Shown here: positions 30,894-39,967 of the stretch, in pieces | Position numbering within the stretch: the first letter of the stretch is position 1 | Layout: each line of letters opens with the position of its first letter | Source of the DNA: Cryobacterium suzukii | Lineage (GTDB): Bacteria; Actinomycetota; Actinomycetes; Actinomycetales; Microbacteriaceae | Assembly: GCF_004403185.1 (NCBI RefSeq) | Contig: NZ_SOHJ01000004.1 | Location: 310,001 to 374,000 of the forward strand | Reading direction: 5' to 3' | Length of the DNA: 64,000 nucleotides | Notes under the pieces: model-generated | Database searches by the model: none | What the model saw: only the letters and a program-made list of their open reading frames with translations | Told to the model about the DNA's origin: nothing | Made by a program: the position numbers and the translations under genes

Positions 30894-31658
30894 ATGCCCG
30901 CCACACAGCGCACGAGCCCGCTCACCCGCAGCGTGCTCGCGCCAAATGCCGGTCCGATGACGCTCGACGGCACCAACAGCTACCTCATCGGCGCGCCCGA
31001 CGCGAAAACGATCGTCGTCGTCGACCCTGGCCCGCTCGAAGAGGGCCACCTGGCCGCCCTGACCGCCGCCGGTCGGGTCGAACTCGTGCTGATCACACAC
31101 CGGCACGCCGATCACACGGCGGCGAGCGTTCGATTCGCGAAGCTCACCGGGGCCCCGGTGCGGGCCTTCGATTCGGCCTTCTGCGTGAATGGTGACCCAC
31201 TCAGCGACGGGGAGCTGATTGCGGCCGCCGGCACCAGCATCCGGGTATTAGCCACCCCCGGGCACACCGACGACTCGGTCTCCCTGCACCTGCCGGGAGA
31301 CGGCGCCGGCGGCTCCGTACTGACCGGAGACACCATTCTCGGCCGTGGAACGTCGATCATCGACGGCACCCTCGCCGACTACCTGGCTTCCCTCGAGGCC
31401 CTGCGCGCGCTCGGTCCGGCCATAGTTCTACCCGCGCATGGCCCGGTGCTGCCCGACCTCGCTGCCATCTGCTCGGCCTACCTCGCGCATCGCCACGAGC
31501 GTCTCGATCAGGTGCGCGCCGCGCTCGCCACGCTCGGTTCTGCGGCGACCGTTGCGCAGGTCACCGACGCGGTCTACTCGCAGACGGATGCCGCGGTGCG
31601 GTTCGCCGCGGAGGCATCCGTTCGCGCGCAGCTGGTCTACCTGCGCGACCCGCGGTGA
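30894..31658 (+). CDS. MBL-fold metallo-hydrolase
   Basis: 254 residues. The metal motif THRHADHTA (HxHxDH) is followed by His in TPGHTDDS, Asp in LTGDTILG and a final His in LPAHGPVL. The C-terminal LACTB2-like helical domain, YLAHRHERLDQVRAAL, marks the hydroxyacylglutathione-hydrolase/LACTB2 group. TAGGCT at 30881-30886 so close to the ATG suggests a leaderless transcript. No ribosome site is seen. Confidence 0.9.
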   Translation: MPATQRTSPLTRSVLAPNAGPMTLDGTNSYLIGAPDAKTIVVVDPGPLEEGHLAALTAAGRVELVLITHRHADHTAASVRFAKLTGAPVRAFDSAFCVNGDPLSDGELIAAAGTSIRVLATPGHTDDSVSLHLPGDGAGGSVLTGDTILGRGTSIIDGTLADYLASLEALRALGPAIVLPAHGPVLPDLAAICSAYLAHRHERLDQVRAALATLGSAATVAQVTDAVYSQTDAAVRFAAEASVRAQLVYLRDPR

Positions 31659-31667
31659 CCGAGCTCG

Positions 31668-31823
31668 CTACTTGCCGGGCTTCTTGTTCTCGAGGGACCG
31701 GCCTGCCGCCAGGGCGCGGGCCCTGGCACCGGCAGTGTCTGCAGCAGCGCTAAATCGGGCATTTCTGATCCCCGAGCTGGCGGTTCGGGCAACCTTGTTG
31801 CTCTGTTTGGGATTTTGGGCCAT
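31668..31823 (-). CDS. Small basic protein of unknown function
   Basis: 51 codons on the minus strand: starts MAQNPKQSNKVARTASSG and ends AAGRSLENKKPGK. It is rich in Lys, Arg, Ala and Ser with a helical middle. GGAAAATG lies before the ATG. Small proteins of this composition occur widely in Microbacteriaceae, but no function is known to me. It lies between two plus-strand genes. Confidence 0.5.
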   Translation of the reverse strand: MAQNPKQSNKVARTASSGIRNARFSAAADTAGARARALAAGRSLENKKPGK

Positions 31824-32197
31824 GGTGCATTTTCCAATCACGTGAAACCGGGAGGTGACTCCTTGTTAAACACTATCGGTGCCTCACACCCCGGTCACAA
31901 CTCCTGCAATCTGTCTCGATGGTATTCAACGCTCCCGTCATTACGCGGATCTGATCATCCGGGTTGAGAAATTGCAGGAGTTATGCGCGCAACCCTCAGA
32001 CTTTCCCTGCAGTCTCCCGCTCAAGCACAGGGCAGAGCCGACAAGTTGCAGGCAAAACAGACCAAGCAGTATTGTTCAGGTAGCGCTGCAACTTGGCGTC
32101 CACCCCCATTCGTCGTCGCAGTGCGCTAGCCTATGGGGCGATCGGGGGCGGCGATCGGTCAGCGGCGCCGCCCAGACAATGCTCAAAGGGGAACTTC
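31824..32197. other. Structured intergenic region before the lipoprotein gene
   Basis: No gene recognised. It contains two perfect inverted repeats: AACTCCTGCAAT 31899-31910 with 31971-31982, and CAAGTTGCAG 32042-32051 with 32086-32095, all built round a TTGCAGG/CCTGCAA core. TAGCCT near 32128 is a -10 candidate for the lipoprotein operon. It could be a leader RNA or regulator-binding region. Confidence 0.45.
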
Positions 32198-33154
32198 ATG
32201 CGCCATCGCTCACTGCTCACGGCCCTCGCCGCCGCCGCTCTTCTGTCGCTGACGCTCGCGGGGTGCAGCGGCGAGAAGGCGGCCGCCAAGCTCGATCCGG
32301 CCGAGAGCCCGCTGTCGAAGTACATGTCGTCGCTCTACGAGGGCTTCGACGAAAATGACGGGATCGCGCAGCAGAACGAGCAAGAGGAACTCGTGGCTGC
32401 CTGCATGGCCGCTGAAGGCTTCGACTACACGCCCGCTGATGCCTCGCAGTACAGCGGCATGGCGAGCGACAGCGGCGAGGAGTACGGCACCGAGAAGTGG
32501 GTGGCCGAAAACGGTTATGGCATGAGCCAGTCCCCCGAGCAGCTGGCCGCGCAGCAGGAGGAGAGCGAGGCTTACGTTGACCCGAACCAGGACTACGTCA
32601 TGTCGCTGTCCGAGGGCGAGCAGGCCGCCTACAACGAGGTGCTGTACGGTCCACAGCCCACGGAGGAGGAGCTTGCCGACGGTTCCTACATCGACAGCTT
32701 CGAAACCAAGGGATGCTACGGGTCAGCGAGTCAGGAAATCTTCGGCGATCAGCCGTCGCAGGAAGATCACGCGGCGGTCTATGACGCGATGAGCCTCATG
32801 TATGAGGACCTGCAAGCCTCCCCCGCGATCGTGAAGCTCGACGCCGAGTGGGCGTCCTGCATGGCCGATGCCGGGTATGCGACCTTCGCGAAGAAGGCAG
32901 ACGCACAGGAGTCGATCATGGACGCGCAAAACGCGCTCTATGAAGACCAGTCTGGCACCGCCCCCGACGAGACGATCCTCGCGGATCTGCGCGAGAAGGA
33001 ACTTGTGCTGGCCATGGCCGACTTCACCTGCGCCGAAGATGTGAACTACACCGAAGCAACGACCAAGGTGCAATTCGAGCTCGAAGAGCAGTTCATCACC
33101 GACCACAAGTCCGAGCTAGACGCGCTCATCGCGGACTCCGAGCAAGGCAAGTAG
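32198..33154 (+). CDS. Lipoprotein of unknown function, exporter-linked
   Basis: 318 residues. The signal peptide ends in lipobox LAGC (Cys about 25). The mature domain is acidic and helical with recurring Cys in ACMAAEGFDY, KGCYGSASQE, ASCMADAGYA and FTCAEDVNYTEA, a pattern of pairs xCMxxxG that suggests repeated small modules. AAAGGGGA precedes ATG 32198. Its stop is directly followed by the GTG of the MacA-like gene, so it belongs to that exporter operon and may capture substrate or assist assembly (inference). Confidence 0.8.
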   Translation: MRHRSLLTALAAAALLSLTLAGCSGEKAAAKLDPAESPLSKYMSSLYEGFDENDGIAQQNEQEELVAACMAAEGFDYTPADASQYSGMASDSGEEYGTEKWVAENGYGMSQSPEQLAAQQEESEAYVDPNQDYVMSLSEGEQAAYNEVLYGPQPTEEELADGSYIDSFETKGCYGSASQEIFGDQPSQEDHAAVYDAMSLMYEDLQASPAIVKLDAEWASCMADAGYATFAKKADAQESIMDAQNALYEDQSGTAPDETILADLREKELVLAMADFTCAEDVNYTEATTKVQFELEEQFITDHKSELDALIADSEQGK

Positions 33155-34723
33155 GTGTCGCGCCTGTTCGGGCGACGAAAGAGCAAGCCCGACCCAACCG
33201 AGGTGATTGACCTCATCGATGCTGACCCCATCACCCGCTCACGCAGCCAGGGCTGGCGTCGTCTGTTCGCTGGCAACCGCGTGATCTGGGTCATGGCCAC
33301 CGTGGCCATCGTCGCGCTCGTGGCCGGTCTCGGGCTTGGCCAGCTGATCGTCTCACCCGGGCAGGCTGCAGCGGATGCCGATGCTCCCGCCGGCGGCCTC
33401 ATTACGGTCCCGATCGAAAACCGGCAACTGGCCAACGACGTCACCATGCGCGGCGACGCCACCTACGCCGACTCGGTGGAGGTCTCGATTGAAACCGGCG
33501 AACTCGCCGGGGCTCCCATCGTCACCGGGCAGGTGCCGGAGGTCGCCGCCATCTTCGACACCGCCTCGATCGCGCTCGAGGTCACCGGTCGCCCGGTGAT
33601 CGTGCTGCCCGGAGATTTGCCGGTCTACCGCACGCTGCGGGTCGGCGTCTCCGGCCCCGACGTGCTGCAGTTCAAGCAGGGCCTGAACGCGGCCGGAATC
33701 GATGCCGGTGCGCTCGACTCCGACGTGTTCGACGCCCAAACGGCGAGTGCGGTCACAGCGCTCTACGCCAAGGTCGGCTACCCAGCGCCCACCGGCGGCA
33801 CCGACGTCACGACCGCGGTAAGCGGTGCCGAAGCCGGAGTCACGAGCGCGCAAGCATCCGTCGACAGCGCCGCTGGCGCCCTCACCACCGTGCAAAGCGC
33901 CGCGTCGAACGTTGACGTGGTCGAGCAGGGCAACCTCGTGCGCAGTGCTGAGCGGGCGCTTGCCTTGGCCAGAACCGAGGGAATCCCCAACGCGATAGCG
34001 GATGCCGAGGAGGCCGTCACCCTGGCCATCGCAACCCGAGACAAGGTTCTGGCCCCACGCGACGCGAGTGCTGAAAAAGCCGCCGTCACCGCGGCCAAGG
34101 CCGAGCTGACCCGGGCAAACGAGACCCTGAGCGACGCCCGTGACGGCGCGCTCGCTTATCTGCCGGCCGGCGAAGTGCTCTACCTGCCTGGCCTCCCTCG
34201 CCGGGTCGACGAGATCAGCGTCAAACGCGGATCGAGCATCACCGGGCCGGTCATGCGGGTCTCCGGCGCAACGCTCGTGATCTCCGGCTCGGCGACCGCG
34301 AGCGATGCCGCACTGCTCGAAGTCGGTGCCCCGGCCATTCTCGCCATGCCAGACGGTGACCAGCCCGCCACGATCTCCTCGGTTCTCCCCGCCGAACCGG
34401 CCAGCGGCGAAACCGCCAGCGGCCGCTTCACCGTATTATTCGCTCCCGACGCCCTCACCGACGAGCAGATCCAGGCTGTGCAGGGCAGCAACGTGCGCGT
34501 GCGCGTGCCGGTCAGTTCGACCGAGGGTGACGTACTCGCCGTTCCGCTCGCCGCGCTGACCGCTGGGCCCGGCGGCGAATCTCGCGTCGAATTCGCTCCC
34601 GGCGGCTCCGCCGACACCGTGCTGGTCGAGGTCATGACCGGGCTCGCCGCCGAGGGTTTCGTCGAGATCACGGCGGTCGACGGCTCGCTGGGTGTCGGCG
34701 ATCTTGTCGTGGTGGGCCGTTGA
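33155..34723 (+). CDS. Exporter periplasmic-adaptor-like protein with peptidoglycan-binding domain
   Basis: 522 residues starting at GTG right after the lipoprotein stop. One membrane helix (VIWVMATVAIVALVAGLGLG) lies near residue 50. A PG_binding_1 domain with LRVGVSGPDVLQFKQGLNAA comes next, then a coiled-coil hairpin rich in Ala/Glu (about 225-330), then beta-barrel parts. This is the MacA-like adaptor layout of Gram-positive exporters. It should link the MacB-type permease to the cell wall. Confidence 0.8.
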   Translation: MSRLFGRRKSKPDPTEVIDLIDADPITRSRSQGWRRLFAGNRVIWVMATVAIVALVAGLGLGQLIVSPGQAAADADAPAGGLITVPIENRQLANDVTMRGDATYADSVEVSIETGELAGAPIVTGQVPEVAAIFDTASIALEVTGRPVIVLPGDLPVYRTLRVGVSGPDVLQFKQGLNAAGIDAGALDSDVFDAQTASAVTALYAKVGYPAPTGGTDVTTAVSGAEAGVTSAQASVDSAAGALTTVQSAASNVDVVEQGNLVRSAERALALARTEGIPNAIADAEEAVTLAIATRDKVLAPRDASAEKAAVTAAKAELTRANETLSDARDGALAYLPAGEVLYLPGLPRRVDEISVKRGSSITGPVMRVSGATLVISGSATASDAALLEVGAPAILAMPDGDQPATISSVLPAEPASGETASGRFTVLFAPDALTDEQIQAVQGSNVRVRVPVSSTEGDVLAVPLAALTAGPGGESRVEFAPGGSADTVLVEVMTGLAAEGFVEITAVDGSLGVGDLVVVGR

Positions 34724-35400
34724 TCGCGGCCCCGGTCGTCGAACTGGTCAACGTCACACGGTCTTTTCCCGGCCCGCCAGAGGTGCAGGCGCTCAAATCG
34801 GTCAACCTGCGGGTGGAACGCGGCGACTACCTGTCGATCGTCGGCCCGAGCGGCTCGGGCAAGTCCACAATGCTCAATCTGCTCGGCCTGCTCGACCGGC
34901 CGAGCGTCGGCGAATACCACCTCGACGGCCGGGACACGAGCCTGCTCGACGAGAAGCAGCGCGCCATCGTGCGCGGCGGCACCATCGGCTTCGTCTTTCA
35001 GGCCTTCCACCTGCTGCCGCACCGCACCGTGCTAGACAATGTGCTGCTCGCCACGCTGTACAGCGGCGTGCCGCGCGCCGAGCGCGAGGACCGCGCCCGC
35101 GCCGCCCTCGACCGCGTGAAACTCAATCACCGGCTCGACTTTCTACCCGGCACCCTCTCCGGCGGTGAACGCCAACGCGTCGCCGTGGCGCGCGCCGTCG
35201 TTGCCTCCCCCGAGCTGCTGCTCGCCGACGAACCCACCGGCAACCTCGACGAGGCCACCGGAGGCGAGGTCATGGACCTGTTCGAAGAGCTGCACGCCGA
35301 CGGCCTCACCCTCATCGTCATCACGCACGACCAGGCGGTGAGCGATCGGGCCGAGCGCCGCGTGCGCATCACCGACGGTCGCCTGAGCGAGCTGTCATGA
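34720..35400 (+). CDS. MacB/LolD-type ABC transporter ATPase
   Basis: 226 residues starting at TTG 34720, overlapping the adaptor stop. Walker A GPSGSGKST, Q-loop FVFQAFHLLPHRTV, signature LSGGERQR and Walker B LLLADEPTGNLD are complete, with the switch His in VITHDQ. It powers the permease at 35397, whose ATG overlaps its TGA. Confidence 0.94.
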   Translation: MIAAPVVELVNVTRSFPGPPEVQALKSVNLRVERGDYLSIVGPSGSGKSTMLNLLGLLDRPSVGEYHLDGRDTSLLDEKQRAIVRGGTIGFVFQAFHLLPHRTVLDNVLLATLYSGVPRAEREDRARAALDRVKLNHRLDFLPGTLSGGERQRVAVARAVVASPELLLADEPTGNLDEATGGEVMDLFEELHADGLTLIVITHDQAVSDRAERRVRITDGRLSELS

Positions 35401-36731
35401 AGGTCTTCGCCAAGCGGATGCTGCGCCGCCGTTCCCGCGCCGCCGCGGTCCCTGGCGCTGAGCTGGCGGCATCCGCTGAACTGACGCCCAGCATCGTTCC
35501 GGTCATTCGCCGCGCCGACCGGTTCTCGGTGCAGGACCTGATGGTCGAGGCAAGCTACGGCGTGGGTGCCCGCCCGAGCCGACTCGTGATGACGACCCTC
35601 GGCACCGTGCTCGGTATTGCCTCGCTCGTGGTCACCATTGGGTTCGCGCAGACCGCCGCCGGGCAGATTTCCAACCAGTTCGACGCCGTCTCGGCGACCC
35701 AGGTCATGATCGAGCCGGCCTCGACCCGCAATTCGAGCGGCAATGAACAGGCCACCGGGCGGCTGCCGTGGGATGCCCCGGAGCGGGTCAATCGCCTCGC
35801 CGGGGTGGAACGCGCGGGTCTCGTGGCCGAGGTCGACGCCGAAGACCAGCTCGTGACCTCCGTTCCCGTCAACGACCCCTCGGCCGCGCAAACCCTGAGC
35901 CCCGCCGTCATCGCCACCTCGCCGGGCCTGCTCGCCGCAGTACGCGGGCAGGTCGTCACCGGGCGCTACTTCGACGTCGGCCACGACGAGCGCGCCGACC
36001 GGGTCGTCGTACTTGGCGCTCGGGCCGCGGAAGGGCTCGGCATCAACCGGGTCGACTCGCAGCCGTCGATCTTCATCGGCGAGGTGCCGTACACCGTCAT
36101 CGGCATCATCGACGGCGTCGAGCGCCGCGCCAACCTGCTCGACGCCGTCATTGTGCCTCTCGGCACCGCGCGCGCCGATTTCGGACTGACCGCTCCGACC
36201 GAACTGCACGTGCAGATCGACGTCGGCGCCGGCACGCTCGTGGCCCGACAGGCTCCGATCGCGCTCGACCCGAACGCGCCCGAGAACTTCACGGTACAGG
36301 CGCCCGCCGCCGCGTCGTCGCTGCAAGACAACATCCAGGCCGACATCAACATCGTCTTCCTCACCCTCGGCATTCTCGCCCTGCTCGCCGGCGGTCTCGG
36401 CATCGCCAACGTCACCCTGCTCTCGGTGATGGAACGGGTCGGCGAAATCGGCCTGCGCCGGGCGCTCGGCGCGACCAAGCGCGATATTGCCCGCCAGTTC
36501 ATCGTGGAGTCGGCCGTGATCGGCCTGCTCGGCGGCCTGATCGGCTCGGCACTTGGCGTGTTCGCGGTCGTCGTCGTGTCGCTGCTGCAGGGCTGGACGC
36601 CCATACTTGACCCGTTCGTCGCCATCGGCGCCGCGCTGCTCGGAACCGTCGTCGGCCTTGCCGCCGGCGCCTATCCCGCGGTGCGCGCCTCCAATATCGA
36701 GCCGATCACCGCCCTGCGCGGCGGCACCTAG
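35397..36731 (+). CDS. MacB/FtsX-type ABC transporter permease
   Basis: 444 residues. One membrane helix (TTLGTVLGIASLVVTIGFA) is followed by a large extracytoplasmic domain and three C-terminal helices in the FtsX pattern (FLTLGILALLAGGLGIANV, GEIGLRRALGATKRDI, IGLLGGLIGSALGVF, PAVRASNIEPITALR). With the lipoprotein, adaptor and ATPase it forms a complete MacAB-like exporter, perhaps for a peptide or antibiotic. Confidence 0.93.
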   Translation: MKVFAKRMLRRRSRAAAVPGAELAASAELTPSIVPVIRRADRFSVQDLMVEASYGVGARPSRLVMTTLGTVLGIASLVVTIGFAQTAAGQISNQFDAVSATQVMIEPASTRNSSGNEQATGRLPWDAPERVNRLAGVERAGLVAEVDAEDQLVTSVPVNDPSAAQTLSPAVIATSPGLLAAVRGQVVTGRYFDVGHDERADRVVVLGARAAEGLGINRVDSQPSIFIGEVPYTVIGIIDGVERRANLLDAVIVPLGTARADFGLTAPTELHVQIDVGAGTLVARQAPIALDPNAPENFTVQAPAAASSLQDNIQADINIVFLTLGILALLAGGLGIANVTLLSVMERVGEIGLRRALGATKRDIARQFIVESAVIGLLGGLIGSALGVFAVVVVSLLQGWTPILDPFVAIGAALLGTVVGLAAGAYPAVRASNIEPITALRGGT

Positions 36732-36802
36732 GGGCCAGTCAAGGCAGTCCGCGTGCCGAAAACCGTGCTGGCCCCTGACCCCGGACCTAGAATCAATGGA
36801 CC

Positions 36803-38278
36803 ATGCCGAACTCCACTCCTCCCTCGTCCGAACATGACGACAGACTGAAGCGGCAAGCCTTCTGGGTGTGCGTCGGAGTTGCTGCCCTCACAATCCTCGA
36901 CCTGTCCAAGATCAATGTGGGTTTGCCGGCCATCGAGGAGTCTCTTGGCGGCGGTACCACCGAACTCCAGCTGATCGTCGCTGGTTACGCCCTCGCGTTC
37001 GGGCTCGCGCTGGTACCGTCCGGTCGGCTGGGCGACATCCATTCCCGGCGGCTCATGTTCATCGTCGGACTCAGTTCGTTTACGGTCGCGAGCATCCTGT
37101 GCGCGCTCGCGCCCACGATCGAATTCCTGATAGTGGCGCGCATTGCGCAGGGAATTGCTGCGGGAATCCAGATGCCGCAGGTACTCGGGCTGATCCAGCA
37201 GCTATACCAGGGCGCGGCCCGAGGTCGCGCATTCGGCTTGTTTGGCGCGGTCATCGGAATTTCGACGGCCTTCGGGCCGACGCTGGGTGGCCTCCTGATC
37301 GCCGTGGGCGGCCCAGATAACGGATGGCGTCTGTCGTTTTGGATGAACGTGCCGCTGGGCCTGCTGGCACTCTTCTTCGCGATGCGCGTGCTTCCGAAAC
37401 GCCAGAGTCATGCGCGGGAGCAGACCGGACTGGACCTGGTCGGCATCCTGTTGCTGGGAATTGCCACCCTCGGCCTCATGCTCCCGTTCGTGCTGACAAC
37501 CGGTTCTCCAACCGATGACCCCAACCGGTGGTTCTGGCTGATTGTGTTCGGTCTGTCCGGCGCCGCATTCTTCTGGTGGGAACGGCGTTACCAGCAACTC
37601 GGCAAGTCACCCGTCATAGATTTCTCGCTCTTTCGCACGGCGTCCTATCGCAACGGGATACTGATTTCGACGGCCTATTTTGCGGCAATTCCGCCGTACT
37701 TTTTGCTGGTCACCCTTTTTCTGCAACAGGGCCTCGGGCTTGAGCCCGTCTTCGCCGGAATGGTGAGCATCTCGTTTGCCCTCGCCTCCGCGGTCATGTC
37801 GTGGATCGGCGGTCGCCTGGTCTTTCGTTGGGGCCGCCAGCTCGTCGCCCTCGGCCTGGTCACGGTCATGATCGGTTTTGTGCTCGTTCTACTGGCGGGA
37901 TTGTTCGCCTCGGTCGACCAGGCACCGTGGCTGATCGCCGCAGCCATGACGATGACCGGTGCGGGCGGTGGCCTCGTCATTTCGCCGAACCAGACGCTCA
38001 CCCTGACCGAGGTTCCAGTCACTCAGGGCGGCGTCGCCGGGTCAATGGCTCAGGTGGGTCAGCGAGTGGGAACGGCTATCGGAGTCGCGGCGATCATCTC
38101 GACCTTTTACGCAACGTTGTATGCGGAGGCGAGCCAGCCGGACCGCGTGCAGGTGTTTCGTGACGGCTTTCTCAACGGAATCCTGGTCGCGCTGGCACTG
38201 GTCGCTATTGCCCTGGTGTTCGCCCTGGTCGACCTGTTCGGACGCCGAACAGAAACGTCCGCTCTACCGAACGCCTGA
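36803..38278 (+). CDS. MFS drug-efflux-type transporter (DHA2 family)
   Basis: 491 residues with about 14 membrane segments, the size of the DHA2 family. LDLSKINVGLPAIEESLGG corresponds to the motif in helix 1 and SGRLGDIHSRRLMFIVGL is MFS motif A. FGAVIGISTAFGPTLGGLL is the antiporter motif C. It probably exports drugs by proton antiport. It is a single gene. Confidence 0.92.
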   Translation: MPNSTPPSSEHDDRLKRQAFWVCVGVAALTILDLSKINVGLPAIEESLGGGTTELQLIVAGYALAFGLALVPSGRLGDIHSRRLMFIVGLSSFTVASILCALAPTIEFLIVARIAQGIAAGIQMPQVLGLIQQLYQGAARGRAFGLFGAVIGISTAFGPTLGGLLIAVGGPDNGWRLSFWMNVPLGLLALFFAMRVLPKRQSHAREQTGLDLVGILLLGIATLGLMLPFVLTTGSPTDDPNRWFWLIVFGLSGAAFFWWERRYQQLGKSPVIDFSLFRTASYRNGILISTAYFAAIPPYFLLVTLFLQQGLGLEPVFAGMVSISFALASAVMSWIGGRLVFRWGRQLVALGLVTVMIGFVLVLLAGLFASVDQAPWLIAAAMTMTGAGGGLVISPNQTLTLTEVPVTQGGVAGSMAQVGQRVGTAIGVAAIISTFYATLYAEASQPDRVQVFRDGFLNGILVALALVAIALVFALVDLFGRRTETSALPNA

Positions 38279-38419
38279 ACGCGACATTTCTTCGCCGATG
38301 AACGAAAATCTCCGCATTGGTAAACGGCGGATCGGGGCGGAATCTGCCATGCTGGCCGTGAGCCGAGGCGACCGTTGATTCCGTCCGTCTGCCGGGCGCC
38401 GTAGACAAGGGAGTGCAGC

Positions 38420-38917
38420 ATGAGCGCGTACGTGATTGTTGGGGTGGTGCCAGGGCAGCCGGATACCGTCGTGGAGCAGGCGGCCGTGTTCGCGGCGCGT
38501 TTCAACGCGGAGCTGGTGTGCGCAGCCGTGGACGCCAGCCAGTATCGGGTTTACAACTTGGGCGACGGCACGATGACGAGTCTGCCGTTCAGTGCGGACT
38601 CGCCCGAACTTGCGGAGGACAGATTCGACCCGGATCTCGCGGCGCGCCTGGCCACGCTCCTCGACGGACGAGGTCTCCCCTGGAGCACCCGGGCATTGGT
38701 CGGGAATCCGGCCCAAGCCCTCGGCGACCTGGCCGACACGCTCAATGCGGCGATGATCGTGGTCGGTACCAGGGAGGCGACGTTGCGGGCCAGCCTGCAG
38801 GAGTTCATCAACGGTTCGGTGGCGGCGCAGTTGGCGCACCGTCAGCATCGTCCGGTGGTCGTGATTCCGCTCGCCCCGGTTCCGGCTGATCAGGCCCTGC
38901 CCTGGGACCCCGCCTGA
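38420..38917 (+). CDS. Universal stress protein, single domain
   Basis: 165 residues. It starts YVIVGVVPGQPDTVVEQAAVFAA; the C-terminal part has MIVVGTREATLRASLQEFINGSVAAQL and the ending RPVVVIPLAP. The family's usual GxRGxxG loop is degenerate here (GTREATLRA), so ATP binding is uncertain. GGAG precedes the ATG. Confidence 0.82.
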   Translation: MSAYVIVGVVPGQPDTVVEQAAVFAARFNAELVCAAVDASQYRVYNLGDGTMTSLPFSADSPELAEDRFDPDLAARLATLLDGRGLPWSTRALVGNPAQALGDLADTLNAAMIVVGTREATLRASLQEFINGSVAAQLAHRQHRPVVVIPLAPVPADQALPWDPA

Positions 38918-38975
38918 TCGGAAAGCGTGCCCCCAGAACCGCGGTATCCCTGCCCCGAAGGTCGATTCCCGCGAT

Positions 38976-39329
38976 CTAGAGCTCACGGTCAAAAGTCGGC
39001 CGCGGATAGTCCTGCGGGCTCTGCATCGCCTTGACCGGAACCGAACCTGCATCTGCCCGCCGACCAGCATCCGCTGCGCCCTCGGAAGCAGAAGTTGGCC
39101 CGTCTCCCTCCAGCCGGTCAAAGCTGGCGGCCGTATCGGCCTCGAGCTCGTCGAGGTCAACGACGCCGGTGCTCGGCGTGCCCGAAGTTGACATTCCATC
39201 ACCCGCGACTGTCGCCAAGCCCGCGGACCGTACGCCATCGCCCACAATGGATGCGTCAGCAGAAGAGGACGACAGACCCTGCGGCGGCACTGGGCTGGGC
39301 TGGGCTGGACTGGACTGGACTGCTGAGTC
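38976..39329 (-). pseudogene. Toxin linker fragment without toxin domain
   Basis: 117 codons, in frame directly after the TAA of the immunity gene at 39330. PQGLSSSSADASIVGDG, LATVAGDGMSTSGTPS and LDELEADTAASFDRLEGD match the central linkers of the toxins at 48202 and 51156. It ends QDYPRPTFDREL; in the intact toxin DYPRPTF leads into the toxin domain. So this is a linker with the toxic end deleted. It has no start of its own. Confidence 0.85.
39290..39319. repeat. Pentanucleotide tract (CTGGR)6
   Basis: Three CTGGG units followed by three CTGGA units, inside the toxin linker remnant. The corresponding place in the toxin at 48202 has no such tract, so it expanded after duplication. Confidence 0.85.
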
Positions 39330-39842
39330 TTACCACGTCGAGAACAGCGGCCCGCCCGAAAGGCTGGCGGCCGACTCGATGATCTCAGTGACACTGGCGT
39401 CGGCGAAATATGAGAACTGCACATCCGGCTGTAACCGATACGGGCCAAGTTTGACGAACCGAATGGGACCGCGCTGCCCGACCAGCAAACTCACGAGGCC
39501 ATCCTCCTCGCGCGCGGCGACACCAACGGCATACTCGCCAACGCGACCGGGGATATGGAGCCCGGCCAGCCCCTCCCTCTCACGCACGTACCCGCCCAGT
39601 TCGACCGACAGTACTCGCTCGATATCCGTCAAGTCGCCTGAGCTCATAACGAACCGTTCGACCTCGCTGCGCTCCGCTCGAGTAAGGGCAAAAGCGTCCC
39701 CGTCACCGCCACGAATATAGAAGCGAATTTCACCTCCACCGTCGGCGATCACTACGGCAGCGTCATCAGAGTCGTACTCGATCGTGTTCGCCGCCCGGTC
39801 AACCCAACTCCGGAAAAGCGGCGAAAACATATTGACGTTCAC
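39330..39842 (-). CDS. TNT-antitoxin-like immunity protein
   Basis: 170 residues, a close paralogue of the protein encoded at 43563: shared blocks are ERFVMSSGDLTDIERVL, GLAGLHIPGRVGEYAVGV and LQPDVQFSYFADAS. The family has an alpha+beta fold and usually follows a TNT toxin, binding its active site in the cytoplasm. Here no TNT gene is adjacent upstream (an SseB-like gene is), so it is an orphan that may protect against kin toxins. It was assigned by pattern similarity among the six copies in this window. Confidence 0.65.
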   Translation of the reverse strand: MNVNMFSPLFRSWVDRAANTIEYDSDDAAVVIADGGGEIRFYIRGGDGDAFALTRAERSEVERFVMSSGDLTDIERVLSVELGGYVREREGLAGLHIPGRVGEYAVGVAAREEDGLVSLLVGQRGPIRFVKLGPYRLQPDVQFSYFADASVTEIIESAASLSGGPLFSTW

Positions 39843-39967
39843 TTAATAAACACCCCCAGAAGGTCGGAAACCGGCATCGGTTACCAATGTACCTACTCCC
39901 CATTCCTCCACCGGGCGGCGCGCACTGAAGGCCTTCACGAGACACGTCTCCCCTTTTTGCCCGCAGG

